15,448 nucleotides of DNA from JAUIBE01 sp035267185. Lineage in GTDB: Bacteria; Pseudomonadota; Gammaproteobacteria; Xanthomonadales; SZUA-36. The notes under the pieces were generated by a model. That model was not told the DNA's origin. It made no database searches and saw nothing but the letters and a program-made list of their open reading frames with translations. The stretch is taken from contig DATFLY010000064.1 in NCBI GenBank assembly GCA_035267185.1, positions 1-15,448 on the forward strand. Reading direction: 5' to 3'. Shown here one piece after another: positions 1 through 6,708 of this stretch (position 1 is the stretch's first letter; each line of letters begins with the position of its first letter). The translations under genes and the position numbers were made by a program.

Positions 1-463
1 CGAGCACTGCGCGCGGCTCACGCACAACACGGGATCGGTAGCTGATTGACTTGTACCAGGCCGGTGACATGCCAAGCAAGGCGCGCGGGTAGCAGGAACA
101 CAATGTGCAGACAACGACATTGTGCACGGTCTGTGTGTTCTCAAGCACTGTGAACTCCGCCGGTGACAGGTCGTGCCCGAATTCAGCAATGGCGGCACCG
201 CCGTCTGCAAGCAACAGTGCCTTGTAATCCGGATCAACCCAGGCCCGGGCCACGATCTGTGCGCCATTTTCAGGGGACGCACCCTGCATGGTGGCCATCA
301 CAGCCTGTTCCTCCGACACCGTGTACATCCCCTTTTCGATTAACAGCTCGCGCAGCGCCATGCCAAGCAGGGCGTCATCGCTCTCTGGTTCAGGGTGGTC
401 CGGCTGGAACGTCAGGTCATGGTCGTGATCGTGGTGGTCATGCCCGTGATCATCGTGGCTCAT
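1..463 (-). CDS. Nitrile hydratase alpha / thiocyanate hydrolase gamma-type subunit, Co-binding (partial, C-terminus beyond left edge)
   Basis: Catalytic metal-binding subunit that hydrates a C-N triple bond in the cytoplasm. Seen: 154 codons from the ATG at 463 run open through the window edge; the family is usually about 200-240 residues. The signature CTLCSC lies at residues 119-124 (bases 92-109). Its Thr marks the Co(III) type, where Fe types have Ser; two of the cysteines are normally oxidised to sulfinic and sulfenic acid. Other family landmarks are ELLIEKG (39-45), ARAWVDPDYK (72-81) and ENTxxxHN (108-115). CYPR follows the motif, as in thiocyanate hydrolase; nitrile hydratases usually have CYPW. 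The N-terminus MSHDDHGHDHHDHDHD is His/Asp-rich, as in several Co-type relatives. The ATG overlaps the upstream gene's stop (ATGA) and has a GGAGG ribosome site. Family membership is certain; the choice between nitrile hydratase and thiocyanate hydrolase is open. Confidence 0.95.
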   Translation of the reverse strand, partial: MSHDDHGHDHHDHDHDLTFQPDHPEPESDDALLGMALRELLIEKGMYTVSEEQAVMATMQGASPENGAQIVARAWVDPDYKALLLADGGAAIAEFGHDLSPAEFTVLENTQTVHNVVVCTLCSCYPRALLGMSPAWYKSISYRSRVVREPRAVL

Positions 464-744
464 TCAACTGCCTCCAGCCAGTGTTCGAAAACTTCAATGT
501 CCAGGCAATCCCGGTCACTACCCTGGTAGTCGGGCCAAAGATCCGTTTGCGGGATACGAATCCGGTAGAGTCGCTCGAATGGCTGGCCATCTCCGCGTAT
601 CAGGGTCTCTGGCCGACCATGTTGACCGCAGATACGCTCAATAAAACCAACCTGGCCCTTGGCATAAGCTGGCACGCGGTGGTGTACACCCGGTTCGCGC
701 GAGGCGATCCTGACCGTTTGGCCCACATCGAAAAGTGCACTCAT
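460..744 (-). CDS. Nitrile hydratase beta C-terminal-domain subunit (thiocyanate hydrolase alpha-like)
   Basis: A 94-residue stand-alone protein equivalent to the C-terminal SH3-like barrel of nitrile hydratase beta, which covers the metal site of the alpha subunit. Seen: FDVGQTVRI (5-13), HHRVPAYAKGQVG (21-33) and DLWPDY near the end, then an acidic ..DIEVFEHWLE tail. From recall, R23 in HHRVPAY aligns with the beta Arg that hydrogen-bonds the oxidised cysteines (Arg141 in Fe-type numbering). LWPxY matches the thiocyanate hydrolase alpha subunit better than the LWG of most nitrile hydratases. Start: an in-frame TTG lies one codon upstream, but the ATG at 744 has AGGAG eight bases ahead, sits in the overlap TGATG with the preceding gene, and is preferred. 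The stop overlaps the next ATG by four bases, so the trio is probably translationally coupled. Confidence 0.9.
   Translation of the reverse strand: MSALFDVGQTVRIASREPGVHHRVPAYAKGQVGFIERICGQHGRPETLIRGDGQPFERLYRIRIPQTDLWPDYQGSDRDCLDIEVFEHWLEAVE
471..475 (-). promoter_or_regulatory. Shine-Dalgarno of the alpha subunit gene
   Basis: The minus strand reads GGAGG seven bases before the ATG at 463, within the end of the beta-C gene. It fixes the alpha start and keeps the His-rich N-terminus in the protein. Confidence 0.75.
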
Positions 745-1061
745 CAACTTTTCTCCTGGCGGGCACGGATTGCCTGAACTCGCTCACTCAGCTCGCTTTG
801 TGTAACCACGCCCTTGTCCACCAGCACCCACGCCAGGGAACGGGCCCAGCGCTCGTAGTAACCGAGGTTTTTGTAGTCTTTGGGGGTCAGCTGTTCAATG
901 CCGTCCCGCAGCTCGGCAAAGTCGGTGATCAGGCCCTTGGACAGGGCCAGACGTACCATGGCGTCAATTTGCCATTCCCACCAGGCCGTGTCGTGCTCGG
1001 TGAGGTTGATCTCGCCGGCTTCCTGCCCGCCAAGGTCGTGAGGGCCTGTGGGTAAATTCAT
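744..1061 (-). CDS. Nitrile hydratase beta N-terminal-domain subunit (thiocyanate hydrolase beta-like)
   Basis: A 105-residue protein corresponding to the N-terminal helical domain of nitrile hydratase beta. Seen: the PHDLGG motif (7-12), a W-rich segment (27-30), ELRDGIEQL (50-58), YYERW and LVDKGVVTQSEL. R52 of ELR aligns, by my recalled alignment, with the beta Arg56 that contacts the active-site claw. The ending LVDKxxVTxxEL and the stop shortly after it resemble the thiocyanate hydrolase beta subunit. The linker joining the two halves of a normal 210-230-residue beta chain is absent. It is the first gene of the operon. A TTG at 1067 is also in frame, but I chose the ATG at 1061 because translation from it begins directly at the conserved region. 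Small activator proteins of nitrile hydratases are related to this domain; that alternative is less likely because no other beta-N copy is visible and it lies directly ahead of beta-C. Confidence 0.88.
   Translation of the reverse strand: MNLPTGPHDLGGQEAGEINLTEHDTAWWEWQIDAMVRLALSKGLITDFAELRDGIEQLTPKDYKNLGYYERWARSLAWVLVDKGVVTQSELSERVQAIRARQEKS
753..757 (-). promoter_or_regulatory. Shine-Dalgarno of the beta-C subunit gene
   Basis: The minus strand reads AGGAG eight bases before the ATG at 744, inside the last codons of the beta-N gene. A dedicated ribosome site here supports a genuine gene split and argues against a frameshifted single beta gene. Confidence 0.75.
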
Positions 1062-1095
1062 ATTCAAGACTTTTTCCCGCTACTGACAGGTGGAA

Positions 1096-1101
1096 AGTAT
1101 A
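1096..1101 (-). promoter_or_regulatory. Candidate -10 element of the hydratase operon
   Basis: The minus strand reads TATACT, one mismatch from TATAAT, about 35 bases ahead of the beta-N ATG. No convincing TTGACA-like box lies 16-18 bases upstream, so an activator may be needed or the call may be chance. Confidence 0.3.
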
Positions 1102-1200
1102 GGTCAAACTTGCGGTAGCAGCGTTAACGTTAAGCGGGTCGGCATGTATGCCCGGGCCGGGCCTGATCCGCAATAAGTGATTGCTGGCGAATAAACGCCC

Positions 1201-1229
1201 TTCAGGAAACAGAAACAGATTCAGGAAAC
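1201..1229. repeat. Two direct copies of TTCAGGAAAC, 19 bases apart
   Basis: TTCAGGAAAC occurs exactly at 1201-1210 and 1220-1229, a start-to-start distance of 19 bases, near two helical turns. That spacing suits a tandem-site regulator, but nothing in the window identifies one. Confidence 0.55.
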
Positions 1230-1283
1230 CCGGCATCAACCAGGGTTTGTTGAATGGCCAGGTCCTGGTGTTTTTGAGTTAAA

Positions 1284-1299
1284 TTGACAAATATGTCAA
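1284..1299. promoter_or_regulatory. Inverted repeat TTGACA-N4-TGTCAA, operator or back-to-back -35 candidate
   Basis: TTGACAAATATGTCAA has six-base perfect arms around AATA, 18 bases before the ATG at 1318. Each arm reads as a consensus -35 hexamer on its own strand. On the plus strand the following start codon is too close for a normal sigma70 promoter from 1318 and remains tight even from 1339, so I favour a dimeric-repressor operator. The target gene and regulator are unknown. Confidence 0.45.
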
Positions 1300-1317
1300 A
1301 CTTATTTCATCTTTTCC

Positions 1318-2361
1318 ATGAGTCGCAGGATCGTGAAAATGTGTGTTGAAAAGAACCTGTTTTCAGAAACACCCACTGCATACCTGTTCATTGTATTTTG
1401 GTTGCACAGCGTTTTTGTTCCGTCAGTTGCTAATGCTGATCTTTGTACTTTTAATGCCACGGAAATCAATTCGCAGGAAGTAATTGACAATTTTCAGGCG
1501 AACTACGGACCTTGCGATGAAATCCCGCTGAACCTCACTGTTGAGGGTGAGGATATAACCAATCTGGACGGTCTGGCTGGTATAAGGATAGTAAACGGCT
1601 GGTTTTTTATATCCGGAAATCCGATGCTTTCGGATGTTTCCGGCCTTTCAGACCTGGAACTGGTCACGGCCAACGTTTCAATAGATCTGAATCCTGCATT
1701 GAGTTCACTTCATGGTCTACACAACCTGGAGCGGATCGAGGGTTCCTTTGGGGTTTTCGACATGGAATCTATTGATAATCTTGATGATTTTTCCAGCCTT
1801 GCCGAGGTTTCAGGTAGGCTCACGATCAGCGGCAATGCAGTTCTCACAAGCATCTCCGGGTTAGGAGGTATTGAAACTGCCTCCAGGGTGATCATCAACG
1901 ATAACCCGCTTCTTCAAAGTCTCGAGGGTGTAGGGCAGTTTAACTACCTGCAATTTGGGCTGGAGATTCGTAATAATGACTCACTCACCAATCTTGATGC
2001 ACTGTCAGGCCTTGAAAAGCTGGATGCCTCCATCATGATCATTTGTGGCAATGACTACTGCACCAGTCTTGCCATTTCAGGAAATGACGGACTGCAAAAT
2101 CTGAACGGATTGGCACAGCTTTCCTGGGCCATCGGCAGTGTGGCTGTGGAAAACAATTCAAGTCTGGCAGATTGCACTGGTCTGGAAACCCTTCTGAACC
2201 AGCGTGACGATGGGGTGCCTGGCCCGGGTCCTGGCGAAGAAGGTATCCCTGATGTGGGCAGATTTGTTTTTTGGGGTAACAACGCATCTGGGTGTAATTC
2301 CTTGAATGAATTTGTGGATGTTTTCGAATTGGAAGGATTTGAGAATATCCAGGATCTTTGA
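1318..2361 (+). CDS. Exported leucine-rich / receptor-L-domain-like repeat protein
   Basis: A 347-residue predicted secreted or surface protein of unknown specific role. Seen: a hydrophobic segment at about residues 20-38 ending in VANA-D suggests a Sec signal peptide with cleavage near residue 41. The mature part has irregular repeats of the form L-x-I-x-x-N-x-x-L-x-x-L-x-G-L, for example ISGNPMLSDVSGL, ISGNAVLTSISGL and INDNPLLQSLEGV. These resemble the leucine-rich solenoid of receptor L domains, which usually bind proteins or glycans. Cysteines cluster near the N-terminus and in the last third and could form disulfides. A Pro/Gly-rich loop (PGPGPGEEG) interrupts the C-terminal part. The start is uncertain: the ATG at 1318 lacks a ribosome site, while the ATG at 1339 has AGGA about ten bases upstream. 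The next gene follows on the same strand. Confidence 0.75.
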   Translation: MSRRIVKMCVEKNLFSETPTAYLFIVFWLHSVFVPSVANADLCTFNATEINSQEVIDNFQANYGPCDEIPLNLTVEGEDITNLDGLAGIRIVNGWFFISGNPMLSDVSGLSDLELVTANVSIDLNPALSSLHGLHNLERIEGSFGVFDMESIDNLDDFSSLAEVSGRLTISGNAVLTSISGLGGIETASRVIINDNPLLQSLEGVGQFNYLQFGLEIRNNDSLTNLDALSGLEKLDASIMIICGNDYCTSLAISGNDGLQNLNGLAQLSWAIGSVAVENNSSLADCTGLETLLNQRDDGVPGPGPGEEGIPDVGRFVFWGNNASGCNSLNEFVDVFELEGFENIQDL

Positions 2362-2432
2362 ATTAAGGGGCCGTGTACCATTTCCCTGAGTTAATTAAAG
2401 CAAAGAAATCTGATAATTTTGCGCAAAGAATC

Positions 2433-2933
2433 ATGAAAGCAGGGTGGCAGATACCAACGATAACGGTCCTGGTGTTGGGAATATTCCTGTCTGGCCAGGC
2501 TCTTGCGGAAGAGACCGTCTATTTTCTTTTTCGTCATGCAGAAAAATCGTTGGAAAGCGATGATCCAGGCTTGTCGGAAAATGGTAAAAAAAGGGCCCGT
2601 TCCATTGGCTTATATTTAGAACAGGCGGGCATCACGAGAATCTTTTCATCTGACTACAAAAGAACAAGAGAAACTGTTGAGCCGGCTTCAGAAGCCACAG
2701 GAATCGAAATTGAAATTTACGACCCGCGGGACCTGGATGGTTTTGCTGAAGAATTGGAAGAAATGTCGGGAACAATCGCGATTGCCGGGCATTCAAACAC
2801 GACCCCCGAACTGGCGGCCCTGATTTCAGGACAAAACACCCAGTCAATGCTCGAAACAGACTATGACTGGCTGTATACAATTGTGAAGTATGAAAATGGC
2901 GAAACCATACTGAAGGTTTCTCAACAGGAATAA
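2433..2933 (+). CDS. Exported SixA-like histidine phosphatase family protein
   Basis: A 166-residue histidine phosphatase (phosphoglycerate-mutase-like superfamily), probably exported to the periplasm or beyond. Seen: the signal peptide MKAGWQIP... has a hydrophobic core and ends ALA-EE at residue 25. The catalytic motif RHAEK follows (R34, phosphoacceptor H35), then LSENGKKRA, SSDYKRTRET (second Arg at about 77-79) and the second catalytic His in AGHSNTTPE (H120). The length fits small SixA-like members. The frame also opens upstream at a GTG at 2373, but the ATG at 2433 begins directly with the signal peptide and is preferred. It lies 71 bases after the repeat-protein gene on the same strand and may share its transcript. 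The substrate cannot be inferred; exported members of this family are poorly characterised. Confidence 0.85.
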   Translation: MKAGWQIPTITVLVLGIFLSGQALAEETVYFLFRHAEKSLESDDPGLSENGKKRARSIGLYLEQAGITRIFSSDYKRTRETVEPASEATGIEIEIYDPRDLDGFAEELEEMSGTIAIAGHSNTTPELAALISGQNTQSMLETDYDWLYTIVKYENGETILKVSQQE

Positions 2934-3006
2934 GTGTTCACCAGACAGGCAAGAAAGTCTCTGCATAGATTTAAAATGCAGGAATAGGACCCAAACCGTG
3001 GTTGCG

Positions 3007-5079
3007 CTATTCGCTTCCGTACTGTTGCTTGAGCTCCAGGTAACCTGGCTCTTGTTTCAGGACATCAAAAACGGGTAGAGAGTCTATGAAAGGGAAACGA
3101 TCGCCACCGGGTAAGCTCAAAGAAAGCCTGAGTTCCTCGATCGCATCCGGGTAAAGCCCTGCGATAGTGAAACTCTCTGCATGGTACCGGAAAAAGCCCC
3201 TTTTAAGTGCCACATCGCCCTTGGAATTAATCTCCAATCTTCTTTTGGCTTCCGCTATCCATTCTCGCGTGGCAACCGGTTCTTGTTTCAGGGCTGAGTA
3301 GAATCCCCGGGCCATGGCAAAAAGGTAAGAGTCTGATACGGGTTTTACTTCTGCCAAACTGTTCAGAGCTTCGCTTGCGGCATTTAACGCTGCCATGGCT
3401 TCCACATCACGATCAAGGTGACGTAGAACCGTGACACTCTCGAGCAGATTAAAGACATCGTTTAATGGTCCTTCCTGCGGCAGTGGGTATTGACTCACCA
3501 CCAGCGCAGTTTGCCAATCACGCGCGGCGAGAGCAGCAGTTTGTGCGATTTGGGCCTGATAGAAACCGTTGAAATCAGCACCCATCATCAAGTCATTGGC
3601 CAGTTGGCTGTTCCCGTTGCATTGCATTTCCATAAGCGCCATCGGGGTACGAATCACCAGAGCCTCCGGCGACAGGGCCAGTGCTGCCTGCGCATGGGCA
3701 CTGGCTGCATCACAATCGCCTGTTTCCCAGGCCATGTTGATGAGTTGTGAGGCGACCTGGAGATTTCGGGGGTCCAGCTTCTGCGCCGTCAGGGTTATCT
3801 GGTAAGCAGTCTCAAAATCCCCCAGCCTGCGAACCAGGAACGCTTTTAACAACATTGCCGATGTGTTGAGCGTATGTCGTCGTTCCAGGGCCAGCAAATG
3901 GTCCAGTGCCAACTGGTACTCGAATTCAGCACGGTACAGGTATTCGACCTGTGCCACCTCGGCTTCGAACAGATCAGGTTGCAGTTCTTTCGCCCGGTTG
4001 ATTGCCATCAGTGCTGCCTGCCTGTGTTCAGGATCAGCCGATCCCTGGGCCAGTCGTGAATATTCCCTGGACAATTGTGCCCAGGCCAGCGCAAATTCCG
4101 GATCCAGGGTTGTTGCCTGTTCAAATGCCTCGATGTTTGCAGTGACGATCCTGACGTTATGCCCGCCTGATTCGCGTAGCTCCAGACCTCTGAGGTACGC
4201 AGAGTAAGCCTCCATGTTCTGTGTGGGCACCTGGTCGATCAGCGACTGGTCCGACTCGCTCAATACGGTATGCATCTGCTCGGCAATCGCGTAGGCCAAT
4301 TCAGACTGGATATCGAACAGGTTAGCAGCCGTTAGTTCACGGTCGTAGGTTTCTGCCCAGACATGCTCGTCTGCAGTCGACTCGATCAGCTGGGCATTAA
4401 CCCGCACTCGGTTTCCCCTGGCCTGAACGCCGCCTTCGAGAATGTAGGTCGCGCCGATTTCCTCGCCAATTTCCCGCATATTCTTGGACGTTCCGGCGTA
4501 CTCCATCATCGATGTGCGGGAAATCACCCGGAAGGCATCCAGTTTAGCCAGGCGGGTGAGCAGGTCATCATGCAGCCCGCCGGCCAGGAAACCGCCATCT
4601 TCTGAGCCTGTTGCCAGAAACGGCAGGACACCAACGACAGGCGTTGAATCGGAATCCAATTCGATTGGGTTAACCGGCGCGGGGCTCGATATTTCGGGTG
4701 CAGACTCCTGCTGCAGAACGTTATTCGGGCTGCCATTCCCGCCCAGCCGATCGAAAGCCAGTAACCCCAGAGCCATCAAGACCAGCACAATCGTCACCAG
4801 GTTCAAACGAGTCGCGGTTCGTTGGGTGGTTTGTTCGTCAACCGCGACATCGCCATCCCGCTTTATTCCCTCAGGGGTTACTTCAAACGCCCAGGCAATG
4901 ATGGCGGCAACAAAGAAACCGATTGCCAGAATCAGCAGCAGGGATTGCATCACCCATTGCGGCGCGCCGATGTTTTCCAGCACCAGGTCGGCCACCTGGG
5001 CAATCACCCACGCCGCCACAATATAGGCGATGGACACGCGAAAGACGTTGCGGCGATTGAGTTCGCTGAGAAGCTTCAT
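3007..5079 (-). CDS. Inner-membrane FlgO/TolB-like domain plus TPR repeat protein
   Basis: A 690-residue membrane protein of a family common in some marine Gammaproteobacteria; its function is not established. Seen: an N-terminal LNRRNVFRVSIAYIVAAW segment begins the first membrane helix (about 14-35), followed by two more (about 43-65 and 93-111). Next comes a region with VGVLPF, GLHDDLLTRLAKL, FRVISRTS, GATYILEGGV and HVWAETYDR (about 148-245). This pattern is shared with FlgO-like domains of CadC- and adenylate-cyclase-type TPR regulators. The remainder, from about 290, is helical with TPR-like repeats such as ALAWAQLSREYSRLA and AYQITLTAQKLDPRN. Relatives often carry an N-terminal winged helix or cyclase domain; here there is none, so no output domain is visible. 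It is convergent with the phosphatase gene, 73 bases away. Confidence 0.85.
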   Translation of the reverse strand: MKLLSELNRRNVFRVSIAYIVAAWVIAQVADLVLENIGAPQWVMQSLLLILAIGFFVAAIIAWAFEVTPEGIKRDGDVAVDEQTTQRTATRLNLVTIVLVLMALGLLAFDRLGGNGSPNNVLQQESAPEISSPAPVNPIELDSDSTPVVGVLPFLATGSEDGGFLAGGLHDDLLTRLAKLDAFRVISRTSMMEYAGTSKNMREIGEEIGATYILEGGVQARGNRVRVNAQLIESTADEHVWAETYDRELTAANLFDIQSELAYAIAEQMHTVLSESDQSLIDQVPTQNMEAYSAYLRGLELRESGGHNVRIVTANIEAFEQATTLDPEFALAWAQLSREYSRLAQGSADPEHRQAALMAINRAKELQPDLFEAEVAQVEYLYRAEFEYQLALDHLLALERRHTLNTSAMLLKAFLVRRLGDFETAYQITLTAQKLDPRNLQVASQLINMAWETGDCDAASAHAQAALALSPEALVIRTPMALMEMQCNGNSQLANDLMMGADFNGFYQAQIAQTAALAARDWQTALVVSQYPLPQEGPLNDVFNLLESVTVLRHLDRDVEAMAALNAASEALNSLAEVKPVSDSYLFAMARGFYSALKQEPVATREWIAEAKRRLEINSKGDVALKRGFFRYHAESFTIAGLYPDAIEELRLSLSLPGGDRFPFIDSLPVFDVLKQEPGYLELKQQYGSE

Positions 5080-5107
5080 GCAGTGGATATTTTACTGGCC
5101 CCGAATG

Positions 5108-5133
5108 AGCGCAAGTATATAAGTAGTTGCGCT
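5108..5133. promoter_or_regulatory. Inverted repeat AGCGCAA-N12-TTGCGCT over the promoter of the TPR gene
   Basis: Perfect seven-base arms (5108-5114 and 5127-5133) flank a 12-base AT-rich spacer. On the minus strand the spacer contains TATATA, a fair -10 element about 40 bases before the ATG at 5079. An inverted repeat bracketing a -10 box suggests a repressor operator. An RNA hairpin at the 5' end of the transcript is the alternative. The 180-base gap that contains it (5080-5259) shows nothing else clear. Confidence 0.45.
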
Positions 5134-5259
5134 TGCCTGCTCACGCCGAAGGTTGAAGTTAACTGCACTCAAAGTCACGAGTTGTTGCGCAAATTTCTTG
5201 GGTTGGTGGGAGAACTGGTGTCTGGATTGGTCTGATCTGAAAGTCTGGTAACGACGTGG

Positions 5260-6186
5260 TCAATCAGTTTCAGAGTCAATGGCAGGAATAGATTTTAAGT
5301 AAGCCGCAATCGCCGCCCGGTCCTCGGCGGGAAGCCGCGCCATGTTCTCCTGCACAGCGACCATGGAACTGCCAAAAGAATCGAAATCAGGGTCAAAGCC
5401 GGTTTTAAGCGAATACTCGATATCTGATTTGCTCCACGCTCCGATTCCGTTCTTGTGAGGCGTGATGTTTGGAATTCGACCGGCGTCGAGCTCGAATGAT
5501 TCGGCGCCTGCCAGGAACAGAGAGGTGATCTCGCCACCGGCGCCGTCGCGTGGTGTATGGCAGGCACCACAGTGCGCGGCGCCATGCACCAGGTATTTTC
5601 CTCGTGCCAGTTCAGGTGTAGGTGCATCGACTACATCCAGTCTTGTTCCCGGCAGGTATCGCTTTTTCCACAAGCCGACACCGCGCCGCACGGAATAAGG
5701 AAACTGAAGTGAGTGTCCTGCGACGACGTTGGACGATGCTGGAAGCGTATCCATGAAGGCCTTGAGGTCCAGCACATCTGCGACTTTCATGTTCTGGTAA
5801 TGAGGGTAGGGGAACACCGGGTAGTAGTGCCGATTGTCAGGCGAAAGGCCTTTCAGCATCGCATTGACAAAATCCAGTGTTGACCATGAGCCGATGCCGA
5901 ATTCCGGGTCCGGGGAAATGTTTGGTGCGCGAAATACACCGAACGGGGTTGAGAATTCCCGCCCACCGCCGAGGGTCAGGAGATTTTCATCGTCAGATGA
6001 AGAATCGGTATTGCTCGCAGCGTGGCAGGAGGCGCAACCGCCTGCCCAGTAGAACAACTCACCGTTGGACAGGTTGACCTCGTGATCCGGCAATGGCCCG
6101 TCAAGCGGACTTCCTCTGGTGAGGACAAACCAGGCCAGGACCAACAACAGGCCGAGTGCAACGACTACACGAAAAATACGTTTCAT
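5260..6186 (-). CDS. Membrane-anchored dihaem cytochrome c (alcohol-dehydrogenase cytochrome subunit-like)
   Basis: A 308-residue periplasmic electron carrier. Seen: a single N-terminal hydrophobic helix (about 4-22) without a clear cleavage site probably anchors it. There are two CxxCH haem sites, CASCH (51-55) and CGACH (206-210). After each comes the family pattern: APNISPDPEFGIGSWSTLDF (87-106) then YYPVFPYPHYQNM (121-133), and PNITPHKNGIGAWSKSDIEY in the second domain. M133 and a later Met (SSMVAVQENM) are likely sixth ligands. Two such tandem domains are typical of the cytochrome subunits that take electrons from periplasmic dehydrogenases, but no dehydrogenase gene is visible here. The GTG just before the ATG at 6186 is also in frame. 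The gene starts 29 bases after cytochrome c' and should be cotranscribed with it. Confidence 0.9.
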   Translation of the reverse strand: MKRIFRVVVALGLLLVLAWFVLTRGSPLDGPLPDHEVNLSNGELFYWAGGCASCHAASNTDSSSDDENLLTLGGGREFSTPFGVFRAPNISPDPEFGIGSWSTLDFVNAMLKGLSPDNRHYYPVFPYPHYQNMKVADVLDLKAFMDTLPASSNVVAGHSLQFPYSVRRGVGLWKKRYLPGTRLDVVDAPTPELARGKYLVHGAAHCGACHTPRDGAGGEITSLFLAGAESFELDAGRIPNITPHKNGIGAWSKSDIEYSLKTGFDPDFDSFGSSMVAVQENMARLPAEDRAAIAAYLKSIPAIDSETD

Positions 6187-6215
6187 CACAGCCCGGCCCG
6201 CGAATGAGCGTTTTG

Positions 6216-6701
6216 TCAGTCTCTTTTGACCCGGGCAATTTCGTGACAGCCTTTACAGCCATTGCCGATGGCGCCAACGTTGGCTTGAACTGCTTCCAGC
6301 CCGTCGCCAGCCACTGCTGCCATCGTCTCAAGTGCCTCGGTCAGTGCCTGGCCCTTTTCACGAATTTCGTCGTAGTTGGCCCATAGCTCGGGCTTTGCAT
6401 ACGACACGCCTTCGTAACCTTCGGCGCTTAAATCTGAACCTGCTGGCCACATCGCACCGTTCTTCATCCGGTTAATGGCCAGCATGTTATCGGCTGCGTT
6501 AGAGGCGAGTTCCGCGTCATACGGTATGTTTCCTCGTGCCATACCACCCAACAGGCCGAGATAAAACCGATTGACCTTCATCAACGATTGCCGTGCCTCG
6601 ATCTGAGATGCGAACTCCAGTTCGTCGTCCTGGGCGAGTGTTGTAAACGCCGTTGCGCACAGTGCGACAGTACTCACAACAGCCAGTAATACTCTTGTCA
6701 T
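6216..6701 (-). CDS. Cytochrome c' family protein
   Basis: A 161-residue periplasmic monohaem cytochrome. Seen: a signal peptide, MTRVLLAVVSTVALCATAFTT, with cleavage near TLA-Q (23); a mostly helical body that fits the four-helix bundle of the family; and one haem motif at the extreme C-terminus, C149-K-G-C152-H153, followed by EIARVKR. C-terminal haem placement and this length are diagnostic of cytochrome c'. Known of the family: five-coordinate high-spin haem that binds NO or CO, with suggested roles in NO tolerance. It is the first gene of a two-gene operon with the dihaem cytochrome c. It has a strong ribosome site (AAGGAG) and a promoter with a symmetric element at the -35 region. Confidence 0.93.
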   Translation of the reverse strand: MTRVLLAVVSTVALCATAFTTLAQDDELEFASQIEARQSLMKVNRFYLGLLGGMARGNIPYDAELASNAADNMLAINRMKNGAMWPAGSDLSAEGYEGVSYAKPELWANYDEIREKGQALTEALETMAAVAGDGLEAVQANVGAIGNGCKGCHEIARVKRD

Positions 6702-6708
6702 TACGTTA

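Larger units (their letters stand above)
1062..1317. other. Intergenic region between the divergent hydratase operon and the repeat-protein gene
   Basis: A 256-base gene-free stretch separating divergently transcribed genes, so it should hold two promoters. On the minus strand TATACT (1096-1101) is a plausible -10 element about 35 bases before the hydratase start, with no good -35. The stretch also holds the palindrome TTAACGTTAA (1124-1133), a GGCAT/ATGCC inverted repeat (1141-1152), two copies of TTCAGGAAAC, an AAACCC/GGGTTT pair (1226-1231 and 1243-1248) and the TTGACA/TGTCAA inverted repeat near the plus-strand gene. No coding frame in it looks real. Confidence 0.6.

Noticed and set aside
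163..777. Long plus-strand open frame opposite the hydratase genes
   Set aside because: Low-complexity, Pro/Arg/Gly-rich product with no family features, lying antisense to three well-supported overlapping genes.
460..1061. Split beta subunit as a sequencing frameshift in one fused beta gene
   Set aside because: The downstream gene has its own AGGAG and an ATG in a TGATG overlap. The linker normally joining the halves is absent, and the same split is known in thiocyanate hydrolase.
964..1239. Minus-strand frame upstream of and overlapping the beta-N gene
   Set aside because: It runs out of frame through the start of the real gene, and its sequence resembles no protein and has no ribosome site.
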